64,000 nt of DNA from NCBI RefSeq assembly GCF_005887615.1, contig NZ_VANS01000002.1, positions 310,001 through 374,000 of the forward strand, read 5' to 3'. Under the pieces are notes generated by a model. That model saw only the letters and a list, made by a program, of their open reading frames with translations, was not told the DNA's origin and did no database searches. The position numbers and the translations under genes were made by a program. This document shows positions 55,857 through 64,000 of this stretch, piece by piece. The DNA comes from Sulfitobacter sabulilitoris. Its GTDB lineage: Bacteria > Pseudomonadota > Alphaproteobacteria > Rhodobacterales > Rhodobacteraceae. How positions within the stretch are numbered: the first letter of the stretch is position 1; each line of letters starts with the position of its first letter.

Positions 55857-57101
55857 ATGACGGATCACGACTATGCCAAGGCGGCCCGGATGGCCGAAGA
55901 AGAGATGCGCGCGGTGTTTCCCGCGACACCGCTGATGCGCAACGATCACCTGTCGGAGCAGTTCGAGGCGGATATCTGGCTCAAGCGCGAAGACCTGAGC
56001 CCGGTGCGGTCCTACAAGCTGCGCGGGGCGTTCAATGCGATGCGCAAGGTGATCGCCGCCAAACCCGATCAGCGCATGTTCGTCTGTGCCAGTGCGGGCA
56101 ATCACGCGCAGGGTGTCGCATTCATGTGCCGCCATTTCGGGGTCAGCGGCGTGATTTTCATGCCGGTGACCACGCCGCAGCAGAAAATTCAAAAGACCCG
56201 CATGTTTGGTGGAGACACTGTCGAGGTGCGGCTGGTCGGCGACTATTTCGACAAGACACTTGTCGCCGCGCAGCAATTCTGCGCCGAGCAGGGCGCGCAT
56301 TTCCTGTCCCCCTTCGATGATGAGGACGTGATCGAGGGGCAGGCCAGCGTCGCCGTGGAAATCGAGACGCAACTGGGCCATGCACCCGACCGCATCATCC
56401 TGCCCGTGGGTGGCGGCGGACTGTCGGCCGGAGTGCGCAGCTATTTTCAGGATGCCTGTGATTATACCTTTGTGGAGCCGTCCGGCGCGCCCAGTCTTGC
56501 GCGGGCCCTCGACGTCGGCGCGCCGGTGGATGTGTCGCCGATCAATAGTTTCGTCGATGGCGCCGCGGTGGCCAAGATCGGCGCAAGAACCTTTGCGCGC
56601 CTGAAAGGCGTCGCATCGCAAGACGTTGTCCACCTGCCCGAAGACCGCATCTGCACGACGATCATCGAGATGCTGAATGTCGAAGGGATCGTGCTTGAAC
56701 CCGCGGGGGCGATGGCGATCGAGGCGCTCTGTGATGTGGCGGATGCGATCCGGGGCAAGACGGTTGTCTGTGTGACATCGGGCGGCAACTTTGATTTCGA
56801 ACGCCTTCCGGAGGTGAAGGAGCGCGCCCAGCGCTATCTTGGCGTCAAGAAATATTTCATCCTGCGCATGCCGCAGCGGCCGGGCGCATTGAAGGAATTC
56901 CTGAATATCCTTGGGCCCGAGGATGACATCGCACGGTTCGAGTACCTCAAGAAATCTGCGCGCAATTTCGGGTCTGTCCTGATCGGGATCGAAACCCGCG
57001 CGCCAGAGAATTTCGTCACGCTTCTGGCGCAGCTTGACGAGGCTGGCTTTTCCTACACCGACATCACCAACAACGAAACGCTGGCCCAGTTCGTGATCTG
57101 A
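55857..57101 (+). CDS. ilvA: Threonine ammonia-lyase (biosynthetic threonine deaminase)
   Basis: 414 residues. The PLP lysine is in [13 protein letters not shown], with [22 protein letters not shown] and [10 protein letters not shown]. The C-terminal ~80 residues ([20 protein letters not shown]) form a single ACT-like regulatory domain. It makes 2-oxobutanoate for isoleucine. Start ATG follows CCGGAGAGAG. Divergent from argG, and convergent with the HPt gene. Confidence 0.96.
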   Translation: MTDHDYAKAARMAEEEMRAVFPATPLMRNDHLSEQFEADIWLKREDLSPVRSYKLRGAFNAMRKVIAAKPDQRMFVCASAGNHAQGVAFMCRHFGVSGVIFMPVTTPQQKIQKTRMFGGDTVEVRLVGDYFDKTLVAAQQFCAEQGAHFLSPFDDEDVIEGQASVAVEIETQLGHAPDRIILPVGGGGLSAGVRSYFQDACDYTFVEPSGAPSLARALDVGAPVDVSPINSFVDGAAVAKIGARTFARLKGVASQDVVHLPEDRICTTIIEMLNVEGIVLEPAGAMAIEALCDVADAIRGKTVVCVTSGGNFDFERLPEVKERAQRYLGVKKYFILRMPQRPGALKEFLNILGPEDDIARFEYLKKSARNFGSVLIGIETRAPENFVTLLAQLDEAGFSYTDITNNETLAQFVI

Positions 57102-57137
57102 GTTGCGCGATCCGGCCCGAGTTACCCGGCGCGCAAC
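57102..57137. terminator. Bidirectional hairpin between ilvA and the HPt gene
   Basis: GTTGCGCG...CGCGCAAC (8 bp) enclosing CCGG/CCGG, located between and partly over the ends of the convergent genes. No T-tract is evident, so its strength as a terminator is uncertain. Confidence 0.45.
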
Positions 57138-57451
57138 TCCGGCAGATCGGACAGGAACCGCGCCCTTGACGCGGCATAGGATTGCAGGACCTCGGGCAGG
57201 TTCACCAGATCGCTCTGTCCACGGGCGGCAAGGTCTTCGCCATTCTGGCAGACGGCCGAGAATTCCGTGAAGCCAAGGCTCATCGCGCACCCCCTGAGTG
57301 CGTGGAGTGCGGAGGCCATATTACAGGGCGCCTGGCTTTGCAGCACGCTCAGACCGTCATCCACTTCGGTCAGGAAGATCTCTATGATTTCCTCGAAATC
57401 ATCAGGGCCGACCTCGTCTCTCAGCTGCGCCACATGGGTCCAATCAATCAT
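57122..57451 (-). CDS. HPt phosphotransfer-domain protein
   Basis: 109 residues, a stand-alone helical HPt domain. The phosphoacceptor is His50 in LHALRGCAMSLGF, followed by the usual small-residue helix. It would relay phosphate from a hybrid kinase to a receiver. The neighbouring divergent gene encodes a receiver-phosphatase, a likely partner. No kinase is nearby. Confidence 0.88.
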   Translation of the reverse strand: MIDWTHVAQLRDEVGPDDFEEIIEIFLTEVDDGLSVLQSQAPCNMASALHALRGCAMSLGFTEFSAVCQNGEDLAARGQSDLVNLPEVLQSYAASRARFLSDLPELRAG

Positions 57452-57605
57452 TCGCCTGCTCCTTCGATTGGCTGGGAATATCGGCGTAAACCCTTAATAA
57501 ATTAATATCTTTTCATTTTTCGACTTTTTGAGGATCTGGCTTCATCCATCATTAGGTGTCGGGTGGTAACTAGTGCGCATTCGTACCTGAAAGACGACGT
57601 GCAGC
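57452..57605. promoter_or_regulatory. Divergent promoter region, HPt / receiver-phosphatase
   Basis: About 154 bases, strongly AT-rich at 57486-57535. It contains TTAATAAATTAA at 57494-57505 (TTAA-N4-TTAA), which is not a CtrA spacing. No certain -10/-35 pair is identified. Confidence 0.4.
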
Positions 57606-58880
57606 ATGACATCCCTCGCGCCTGTTTCCGATCAGACCGATCCGGTGGTTGCGCCTGATGCGCGGCGGCTGGTGTTGATCGTCGATGACAGTCGGCTTCA
57701 GCGCAAGATCCTGAACAGCGCGTTGATCCGTTGGGGGTACGAGGTAGCCGAGGCGGACTCCGCTGAAAGGGCGCTCGAGATGTGCAAGGACCGCCTGCCG
57801 GACCTGGTCTTGAGCGACTGGATGATGGATGGCATGTCCGGGCTGGAATTTTGTCAGAAATTCCGTGACCTGTCGGTCGACAAGTACGGGTATTTCATTC
57901 TGCTGACATCCAAGAACAACAAGGGCGAGGTGGCGCGTGGACTGGATGCCGGCGCGGATGATTTCCTGAGCAAACCGGTCGACGGAAACGAACTGCGCGC
58001 CCGCATGACGGCCGGTGAACGTATCCTGGAAATGCAGCGTGAATTGTCCGCCAAGAACGGAATGATCACCGAGACGCTGGCGGAGTTGCAGCGGCTCTAC
58101 GATTCCATCGAAACGGATCTTCTCGAGGCGAAGAAGCTGCAGCAGTCGTTGCTGCGCGAACGCTACAAGGTGTTCGACACCGGCGTGCTGTCGCTGATGC
58201 TGAAATCCAGCGGCCATGTAGGCGGTGACCTGGTGGGGTTTTATCCGTCCGGGCCGGGGCATCTGGGGCTGTATGCAATCGACGTGTCGGGCCATGGCAT
58301 CAGCTCCGCGCTGATGACCGCGCGATTGGCCGGGTATCTGTCACCGAACCAGAGCGAGCAGAATATTGCCCTGGAACTGCATGCTGACGGCATCTATCGC
58401 TCCCGCCCGCCGTCAGAGGCGATAGAGACGCTGAACGATCTTGTGCTGGATGAGATGGAGACCGAGCACTATTTCACGTTTCTCATGGCCGACATCGACC
58501 TCGAGACAGGCTGGGTGACGATCGGGCAGGCGGGGCATCCGCATCCCGTCATTCAACGCCGGGATGGGCGGATCGAATACATTGGCAATGGCGGATTTCC
58601 GGTTGGCTTGATGTCGGGGGTCACTTTTTCGCAGTTCGATGCGCGGCTTGAACCCGGTGACCGGCTTTTGATTCTGTCTGACGGGGTGACGGAATGTACT
58701 GTCGCGGAGGACGAGATGCTAGGAGAAGACGGCCTGTCTTGCTTGCTGGAGGAGTTGCGCTTCACCAGTGGCCCCGCATTACTGGAAGCGTTGATGTGGC
58801 GGCTGACCGAACATGCCGGGCCGGAGGGGTGCAACGACGATGTGTCAGGAATCCTGTTTGAGTACAGCGGGCCCGCTTAG
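57606..58880 (+). CDS. Receiver domain fused to PP2C-type (SpoIIE/RsbU-like) phosphatase
   Basis: 424 residues. The receiver (about 20-140) has VDDSRLQRK, phosphoacceptor Asp71 in VLSDWMMDGMSG and SKPVDG. A coiled-coil linker (KNGMITETLAELQRLYDSIE) joins it to a SpoIIE-type phosphatase domain with SSGHVGGDLVGFYP, AIDVSGHGISSALMTARL, LSDGVTE and NDDVSGILFEY. Such RsbU-like proteins dephosphorylate anti-sigma-factor antagonists in response to receiver phosphorylation. The HPt protein opposite is the likely phosphodonor. The stop overlaps the convergent Nudix stop. Confidence 0.94.
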   Translation: MTSLAPVSDQTDPVVAPDARRLVLIVDDSRLQRKILNSALIRWGYEVAEADSAERALEMCKDRLPDLVLSDWMMDGMSGLEFCQKFRDLSVDKYGYFILLTSKNNKGEVARGLDAGADDFLSKPVDGNELRARMTAGERILEMQRELSAKNGMITETLAELQRLYDSIETDLLEAKKLQQSLLRERYKVFDTGVLSLMLKSSGHVGGDLVGFYPSGPGHLGLYAIDVSGHGISSALMTARLAGYLSPNQSEQNIALELHADGIYRSRPPSEAIETLNDLVLDEMETEHYFTFLMADIDLETGWVTIGQAGHPHPVIQRRDGRIEYIGNGGFPVGLMSGVTFSQFDARLEPGDRLLILSDGVTECTVAEDEMLGEDGLSCLLEELRFTSGPALLEALMWRLTEHAGPEGCNDDVSGILFEYSGPA

Positions 58881-59314
58881 CCGAAATAAGCATTCAGAAA
58901 CATCCGGTCACCGTCATTTCCCAGCGCTGCGATGGCATCATCGGGCGCGAGCACGATGGTGTGGTGATCCGGCTCTGTCGGGTCGGCGATCTGACGGACC
59001 GGGCGCGCGACATAGACATGGCACAGCTTTTCCGCCCAGATCCCATAGTCGGGCATATAGACAAACCGCCGAAACGCCCCGAGGCGACGGGGAAACGCTA
59101 TGCGCCAGCCGGTTTCCTCCATCACCTCGCGGTGCAGGGTCTGAAGCGGGGCCTCGCCCGGATCTATCCCGCCCCCGGGCAACTGGATATCGGGCGTCTG
59201 TCCGGTCTGCAGCGTCAGCAGAACCCGCCGTTCGAGGGGCAATATCGCATAGGCACCCGGGCGCAGTTGATAGCGCTGCGTTGCGTCTGGCGCAGGGCCG
59301 ATCCGTGGTATCAT
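58877..59314 (-). CDS. Nudix hydrolase
   Basis: 145 residues. The Nudix box is GGGIDPGEAPLQTLHREVMEETGW, here GGIDPGEAPL then REVMEETG, complete with its Glu ligands. A preceding QLPGG strand and a C-terminal HHTIVLAPDDAI follow family layout. Substrate unknown. ATG 59314 is the start; a longer frame to 59518 overlaps the Hsp33 gene. Confidence 0.9.
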   Translation of the reverse strand: MIPRIGPAPDATQRYQLRPGAYAILPLERRVLLTLQTGQTPDIQLPGGGIDPGEAPLQTLHREVMEETGWRIAFPRRLGAFRRFVYMPDYGIWAEKLCHVYVARPVRQIADPTEPDHHTIVLAPDDAIAALGNDGDRMFLNAYFG

Positions 59315-59395
59315 CAGGGCCTGCCCTCTTTTCAATCGGGTTGTGAGCCTTATATGGACGCGGTATGCCAACACGCGGCCCGTAAGGAAACCCCA

Positions 59396-60382
59396 ATGAC
59401 ACTCGGAACTCAGATCGCGTGGGACGACACAGTCCTGCCCTTCCAGCTTGATGCCAGCGACATTCGCGGCCGCGTTGCGCGGCTGGACGGTGTGTTGAAC
59501 GGTATTCTGAAACAGCACGATTATCCCACGCAGGTCGAAGCCCTTGTGGCGGAGATGGCGTTGCTGACCGCTCTCATCGGCCAGACCATCAAGCTGCGGT
59601 GGAAATTGTCGTTGCAGGTGCAGTCAAAGGGCGCCGTGCGCATGATCGCCACGGATTACTATGGCCCGGAGCAAGACGGCACGCCCGCGCGCATCCGTGC
59701 CTACGCCAGTTACGACAAGGATCGGCTGACCGAAGGCCCCGCGTTCGACCAGGTGGGCGAAGGGTACTTTGCCATCATGATCGACCAGGGCGAGGGGATG
59801 ACGCCGTACCAGGGCATTACCCCGCTGGCGGGCGGATCGCTGTCGTCCTGCGCCGAGGCGTATTTCGCGCAGTCCGAACAATTGCCGACGCGGTTTTCGC
59901 TCAGCTTTGGCGAATCGACCCAGCCCGGCGTCGACCAGCACTGGCGCGCGGGCGGTGTCATGTTGCAGCACATGCCCAAGGCATCGCCATTCGTGGCCAA
60001 GGGCGAAGGCTCCGGCAATGTCCTTGCGGCGGATGATCTGTTGCACGACGATATGGCCGAGAACTGGAAGCGGGTGAATATCCTGCTCGACACCGTCGAG
60101 GATCTTGAGCTGATCGGTCCCACCGTGCCGCCGACAGATCTGCTGTTGCGGTTGTTCCATGAAGAACAGCCGCGCGTGTTCGACACGCAGCCAGTGCGGT
60201 TCGGATGCACCTGTTCGGAAGACCGGGTGCGGCAAAGCCTGTCGATCTATTCAGCCCGCGACATCGAAAAGATGACGACCGACGATGGCCGTGTGACCGC
60301 AGACTGCCAGTTTTGCAGCGCGCATTACGACCTTGATCCCGCAACCGTGGGGTTCGAGGCGGATCAGGACGAGCGTGACTGA
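59396..60382 (+). CDS. hslO: Redox-regulated chaperone Hsp33
   Basis: 328 residues. The zinc switch comprises two Cys pairs, FGCTCSEDRV and DCQFCSAHYDL. The N-terminal core includes EALVAEMALLTALIGQTIK and the ITPLAGGSLSSCAEAYFAQSEQLPTRF region. It is activated by oxidation and heat and holds unfolding proteins. ATG at 59396 follows AAGGAAA. It is followed by two overlapping genes forming an operon. Confidence 0.95.
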   Translation: MTLGTQIAWDDTVLPFQLDASDIRGRVARLDGVLNGILKQHDYPTQVEALVAEMALLTALIGQTIKLRWKLSLQVQSKGAVRMIATDYYGPEQDGTPARIRAYASYDKDRLTEGPAFDQVGEGYFAIMIDQGEGMTPYQGITPLAGGSLSSCAEAYFAQSEQLPTRFSLSFGESTQPGVDQHWRAGGVMLQHMPKASPFVAKGEGSGNVLAADDLLHDDMAENWKRVNILLDTVEDLELIGPTVPPTDLLLRLFHEEQPRVFDTQPVRFGCTCSEDRVRQSLSIYSARDIEKMTTDDGRVTADCQFCSAHYDLDPATVGFEADQDERD

Positions 60383-60980
60383 ACCGTCGTCCCTGATCGA
60401 AAACATACGGGCCGCGCTGGCGACGACCGGCGCGGCATCCAGCGATTATGACCTCAATCCCGGTGTGACCTTGCCCCAGGGGCGCGTCTTGCGGCCCGCA
60501 GGCGTTCTGGCGCCCATCCTCAAGCGCGGTGACGAGTACCACCTTTTGCTGACCAAGCGGTCCTCCGCGCTCAAGCATCATCCGGGCCAGATAGCGTTTC
60601 CCGGCGGCAAACAGGATGACGGCGACGCGGATGTCATTGCCGCCGCGATCCGCGAAGCGCAGGAAGAGGTCGGTCTGCCGCCGGAGCTGGTCGAGATTTT
60701 GGGCACATTGCCGCCGCACGAAACGGTGACGAGTTTTCGGGTGACACCGGTGATCGCCCTTGTCAAAGACGCGTTCGACGTTGTGCCCGAACCCGGCGAA
60801 GTGGAAGAGGCCTTTACCGTTCCGCTGTCGCATGTCCTGAATGCTGACAACTACGTGATACAATCGCGGCGCTGGCGCGGGCAGGAACGGTCATATTTCG
60901 CGGTGCCCTACGGACCCTATTACATCTGGGGCGCAACTGCGCGTATGTTGCGGGCATGGACCGACCGAATGACCCCCTGA
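60375..60980 (+). CDS. CoA pyrophosphatase-type Nudix hydrolase
   Basis: About 201 residues from GTG 60375. The UPF0035-type motif LLLTKRSSALKHHPGQIAFPGG plus the Nudix box KQDDGDADVIAAAIREAQEEVGLP (shown in parts: IREAQEEVGLP) mark the CoA/acyl-CoA diphosphatase branch (NudL-like). It splits CoA to 3',5'-ADP and 4'-phosphopantetheine. It overlaps hslO by eight bases and the next gene by 25 bases, so all three are one operon. Confidence 0.92.
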   Translation: MTEPSSLIENIRAALATTGAASSDYDLNPGVTLPQGRVLRPAGVLAPILKRGDEYHLLLTKRSSALKHHPGQIAFPGGKQDDGDADVIAAAIREAQEEVGLPPELVEILGTLPPHETVTSFRVTPVIALVKDAFDVVPEPGEVEEAFTVPLSHVLNADNYVIQSRRWRGQERSYFAVPYGPYYIWGATARMLRAWTDRMTP

Positions 60981-62134
60981 TCCCCGCCTATACGCCGTGG
61001 TTGCATGATCCGCATGCGCAAGCGGTGTGTGATGCTATAGCATCGGGTGGATATCAGATCCTGTTTGTCGGCGGATGCGTGCGAAACGCGCTTTTGGGCC
61101 GGAGCATCTCGGATGTCGATCTGGCGACCGACGCGCACCCGGACCGGGTCTGCGAGCTGGCGACCAAGGCGGGGCTCAAGGCGGTTCCGACCGGCATAGA
61201 GCATGGAACGATAACCGTCGTGGCCGGCGGAACGGGGTTCGAGGTCACGACGTTTCGACGGGATGTCGAAACGGACGGGCGGCGCGCGGTTGTCATGTTT
61301 TCCGACCGGATAGAGGATGACGCCCGGCGGCGCGATTTCACGATGAATGCGCTTTATGCGCGGCCCGACGGCACCGTGGTCGATCCGTTGGGGGGGTTGC
61401 CCGATCTGCGCGCCGGTCGTGTGCGGTTCATCGAAAACGCCGATGACCGCATCACCGAAGATTACCTTCGGATCCTGCGCTATTTTCGGTTTCATGCGTG
61501 GTACGCCAATCCCGAGAACGGCTTTGACCCGGACGCGCTTGATGCCATATCGCGTAATTCATCCGGGTTAGAGTCACTTTCGGCGGAACGTATCGGCGCC
61601 GAGATATGCAAGCTGTTGTCAGCGCCCGATCCTGTCTCGGCGGTGGCGCAGATGCGGCAGACCGGCGCGCTCGTGGCTGTCTTGCCGGGATCCGATGATA
61701 CGCTGCTCGGCCCCGTCGTTCATCTTGAGCCGAGCCTGGAGATCGCGCCGGACTGCTGCTTTCGGCTTGCGGTTCTGGGCGGGGAGCAGGTGACCGCGCG
61801 GTTGCGGTTGAGCAAGGCAGACGCACGTCAGATAGAGCAGTATCGCGCGGCATTCGCGGAGGGCCGGGGGCTTGATGAGGTGGCATACCGATCCGGCGGT
61901 GACGTTGCGAGGAAGGTTGCGATATTCCGCGCCGCACTGGCCAACCGGCCCGTGGACGCCACGGAAATCGCGCAGATCGACACGGGTGCCGCGGCCAGAT
62001 TTCCCGTGACCGCAAAAGATCTGATGCCCGGCTACAAAGGCAAGGCGCTGGGGGATCGACTTGATTTTCTGGAACGGCGCTGGATCGCATCTGGGTTTCG
62101 ACTGACGCGCGACGACTTGCTGACCATGGGTTGA
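60956..62134 (+). CDS. cca: CCA-adding tRNA nucleotidyltransferase
   Basis: 392 residues of the class II poly(A) polymerase/CCA family. Motifs are LFVGGCVRNALLG, the metal site SDVDLATDA, RRDFTMNALYA and DRITEDYLRILRYFRFHA. It adds or repairs the CCA end of tRNAs. No HD domain is visible. Other family members in alphaproteobacteria are annotated the same way. A poly(A) polymerase role is less likely given the short C-terminus. Confidence 0.94.
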   Translation: MDRPNDPLIPAYTPWLHDPHAQAVCDAIASGGYQILFVGGCVRNALLGRSISDVDLATDAHPDRVCELATKAGLKAVPTGIEHGTITVVAGGTGFEVTTFRRDVETDGRRAVVMFSDRIEDDARRRDFTMNALYARPDGTVVDPLGGLPDLRAGRVRFIENADDRITEDYLRILRYFRFHAWYANPENGFDPDALDAISRNSSGLESLSAERIGAEICKLLSAPDPVSAVAQMRQTGALVAVLPGSDDTLLGPVVHLEPSLEIAPDCCFRLAVLGGEQVTARLRLSKADARQIEQYRAAFAEGRGLDEVAYRSGGDVARKVAIFRAALANRPVDATEIAQIDTGAAARFPVTAKDLMPGYKGKALGDRLDFLERRWIASGFRLTRDDLLTMG

Positions 62135-62194
62135 AAAGGTCGACAGCAACGACGGCTTTCGCTACAAAAAAACATCAAGACGGAGGATGACAAA

Positions 62195-62221
62195 ATGTTT
62201 CGCGGGATCTGGTTCGGCTGA
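62195..62221 (+). CDS. Possible short leader peptide ahead of the ABC exporter
   Basis: An eight-codon frame, MFRGIWFG, begins at ATG 62195, eight bases after GGAGG. It ends 81 bases before the exporter start. An ATG at 62187 opens a different frame running 146 bases into the exporter gene. The strong ribosome site has no long frame of its own, so a leader peptide is possible, but the evidence is thin. Confidence 0.25.
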   Translation: MFRGIWFG

Positions 62222-62302
62222 AGCCGTCACACCCCTGGCACTTTGGACCTGCTTTTGCGGTGTCCGATCATTTTGTTCATCTGATAGTCGAGGCTTCCTG
62301 CC

Positions 62303-64000
62303 ATGTTCCGATATTTCGAACGTCTTGTTGATCCCTACGTGGACTACCCCGAATCCGACAACCCGCCGCAAAGGCTGTGGCCGTTTTTGCGTGACTATTC
62401 CGTTCCTTTCCGCCGGGTGTTCATGATCACGGCGATCATGTCGATCATCGTTGCCGGGATCGAGGTGGGGCTGATCTACTACATGGGTCGCATTATCGAC
62501 CTGCTGGGCGCAGGGCCCGCGCAGTTCTGGGACGACCACCGGATCGAACTGATCTGCGTGGCGCTGTTCATCCTGTTCTTGCGTCCGCTGTTGCAGGCGC
62601 TGGATGTGGCGCTTCTCAACAATGCGATCCTGCCGAATTTCGGGACACTCATCCGTTGGCGGGCGCACCGTCAGGTGCTGCGCCAATCCGTTGGCTGGTT
62701 CGAGAATGACTTTGCCGGGCGCATCGCCAACCGGATCATGCAGACACCCCCCGCCGCCGGAGAGGTAATCTTTCAGGTATTCGACGCGATTTCGTTTTCC
62801 CTGGCCTATCTGATCGGTGCCGCCATCCTTCTGACGTCCTCTGACCCGCGGCTTTTGCTGCCGTTGCTGGGCTGGTTCGTTCTGTATGGTTTCTTGATCC
62901 GGTGGACCGTCAGGCGGGTCGGCCCCGCGTCGAAAGACGCATCCGATGCGCGATCGATGGTCACGGGCCGAGTTGTCGATGCCTACACCAATATCCATTC
63001 GGTCAAGATGTTCGCACATCATGACCGGGAACTGGAATATGCCAAAGATGCCATCGAACACGCGCGCGAGACCTTTCAGACCGAAATGCGCATTTTCACG
63101 GTCATGGACACCACGCTGGTCGCGTTGAACGGTTTGTTGATCGTGGGCGTCGTGGGCTGGGCGATCGCACTCTGGACCCAGGGCCAAGCCAGTGTTGGCG
63201 TGGTTGCGGCGGCGACGGCGCTGACCCTGCGGTTGAATGCCATGACCGGTTGGATCATGTGGGCGCTGACCACGTTCTTCCGCCAGCTTGGTGTTGTGGC
63301 CGAAGGGATGGAAACCATCGCCCAGCCGGTTTTGCTGCGCGACGCGCCGGATGCAAAGCCGCTGGTGATGTCGCGGGGCGAAATCGCGATATCGGGCCTG
63401 ACGCATCATTACGGGCGTCCGTCCGGCGGTCTGGATCAGATCGATCTTACGATACGCCCCGGTGAAAAGATCGGTCTGGTGGGGCGGTCCGGCGCCGGGA
63501 AATCGACCTTGGTCAAGTTGCTGTTGCGGTTCTACGATGCCGAAAGCGGCAAGATAGAGATTGACGGTCAGGACATCAGCAAGGTCACCCAGGACAGCCT
63601 GCGGCGTGCGATCGGGATGGTGCAGCAGGACAGTTCGTTGCTTCATCGGTCGGTGCGCGACAATATCCTGTACGGTCGCCCCGACGCGAGCGAGGACCAG
63701 GTGATCGCCGCCGCGAAGCAGGCACAGGCGCATGAATTCATCCTTGGTCTGACGGATCCGCAGGGGCGTCGCGGGTACGATGCGCAGGTCGGCGAACGGG
63801 GCGTCAAGCTGTCCGGTGGCCAGCGGCAACGTGTGACCCTAGCGCGGGTCATCCTGAAGGATGCGCCAATCCTGCTGCTGGACGAGGCGACAAGCGCGTT
63901 GGACAGTGAAGTCGAGGCCGCGATACAGGATACCCTCTACAGCATGATGGAGGGCAAGACGGTCATCGCGATTGCGCACCGCCTGTCCACGATTGCGCAA
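62303..64000 (+). CDS. ABC exporter half-transporter (partial at window end)
   Basis: The first 566 residues of a permease-ATPase fusion that continues past the right edge. About six transmembrane helices span 35-320. The nucleotide-binding domain has Walker A GRSGAGKSTLVKLL, Q-loop MVQQDSSLL, signature KLSGGQRQRVTLAR, Walker B ILLLDEATSALD and the H-loop IAHRLST. It resembles MsbA/lipid-A-type or multidrug exporters; the substrate is unknown. A partner gene may lie beyond the window. Confidence 0.95.
   Translation, partial: MFRYFERLVDPYVDYPESDNPPQRLWPFLRDYSVPFRRVFMITAIMSIIVAGIEVGLIYYMGRIIDLLGAGPAQFWDDHRIELICVALFILFLRPLLQALDVALLNNAILPNFGTLIRWRAHRQVLRQSVGWFENDFAGRIANRIMQTPPAAGEVIFQVFDAISFSLAYLIGAAILLTSSDPRLLLPLLGWFVLYGFLIRWTVRRVGPASKDASDARSMVTGRVVDAYTNIHSVKMFAHHDRELEYAKDAIEHARETFQTEMRIFTVMDTTLVALNGLLIVGVVGWAIALWTQGQASVGVVAAATALTLRLNAMTGWIMWALTTFFRQLGVVAEGMETIAQPVLLRDAPDAKPLVMSRGEIAISGLTHHYGRPSGGLDQIDLTIRPGEKIGLVGRSGAGKSTLVKLLLRFYDAESGKIEIDGQDISKVTQDSLRRAIGMVQQDSSLLHRSVRDNILYGRPDASEDQVIAAAKQAQAHEFILGLTDPQGRRGYDAQVGERGVKLSGGQRQRVTLARVILKDAPILLLDEATSALDSEVEAAIQDTLYSMMEGKTVIAIAHRLSTIAQ

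Noticed and set aside
55821-57290. Minus-strand reading frame of 489 codons across ilvA
   Set aside because: Entirely antisense to ilvA and into the HPt gene; no recognisable domain.
57494-57505. CtrA box in the HPt / phosphatase promoter
   Set aside because: The two TTAA half-sites are four bases apart, not seven.
62162-63829. Long minus-strand reading frame (555 codons) opposite the ABC exporter
   Set aside because: It is the antisense shadow of a gene with unmistakable ABC motifs; His/Arg/Gln-rich composition, typical of GC-rich antisense frames, and no ribosome site.

Overview
The window is GC-rich chromosomal DNA from an alphaproteobacterium, almost certainly a member of the Rhodobacteraceae (Roseobacter group). 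Evidence: the RegB/SenC/RegA redox cluster, a Mic60-like protein among haem genes, a DivL-like PAS protein upstream of tsaE-amgK-murU-addB-addA-trxA, and the order fxsA-secB-dnaQ-coaE-aroE-maf // hemJ-rho-mnmE-mnmG-rsmG-parA-parB-hemW-rdgB-rph-hrcA-grpE-mutS. I see no rRNA or tRNA genes, insertion sequences, prophage or CRISPR array. The window is core genome, and I found no convincing new multi-gene system. What stands out is regulatory and replication DNA.

Layout. 1-5.6 kb: haem and envelope genes on the minus strand (hemY-N domain, Mic60-like, hemD), divergent from tsaD-gpsA-yciI-EVE. 5.6-8.8 kb: a gene-free 0.3 kb, DUF2853, a membrane protein, ahcY and a small exported protein. 8.8-14.3 kb: an HD hydrolase, a GNAT enzyme, regA and senC divergent from regB, then a DivL-like PAS protein preceded by a perfect CtrA-type box. 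14.4-23.2 kb: tsaE, amgK and murU (t6A synthesis and cell-wall sugar recycling), then addB-addA and trxA. 23.3-33.5 kb: an unknown protein, hslVU, an MFS carrier, smr, mltA, a Tim44-like protein, fxsA, secB, and a tight minus-strand run maf-aroE-coaE-dnaQ.

33.5-33.9 kb is a gene-free, AT-rich stretch with two perfect DnaA boxes and two one-mismatch boxes. Gene orientation diverges around it, so it is very probably the chromosomal replication origin. To its right come hemJ, rho and the lower-GC mnmE-mnmG-rsmG-parA-parB block. Two perfect parS sites lie inside the 5' coding ends of mnmG and rsmG, next to the ParAB proteins that use them.

41.3-64 kb: hemW-rdgB-rph opposite hrcA-grpE, mutS divergent from maeB and a ribokinase-like gene, an exported MsrA, a class IV aminotransferase plus sulfotransferase-like pair, an exported DUF7282-like protein, argG, ilvA, a divergent HPt / receiver-phosphatase pair, two Nudix enzymes, hslO, the CCA-adding enzyme, and an ABC exporter cut by the window end.

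The most interesting sequence-level observations are the oriC/parS locus, the CtrA box on the kinase-less DivL-like gene, and hairpins that bury the Shine-Dalgarno or start of msrA and of the MFS gene. A perfect 10-bp dyad lies over the presumed hslVU heat-shock promoter.
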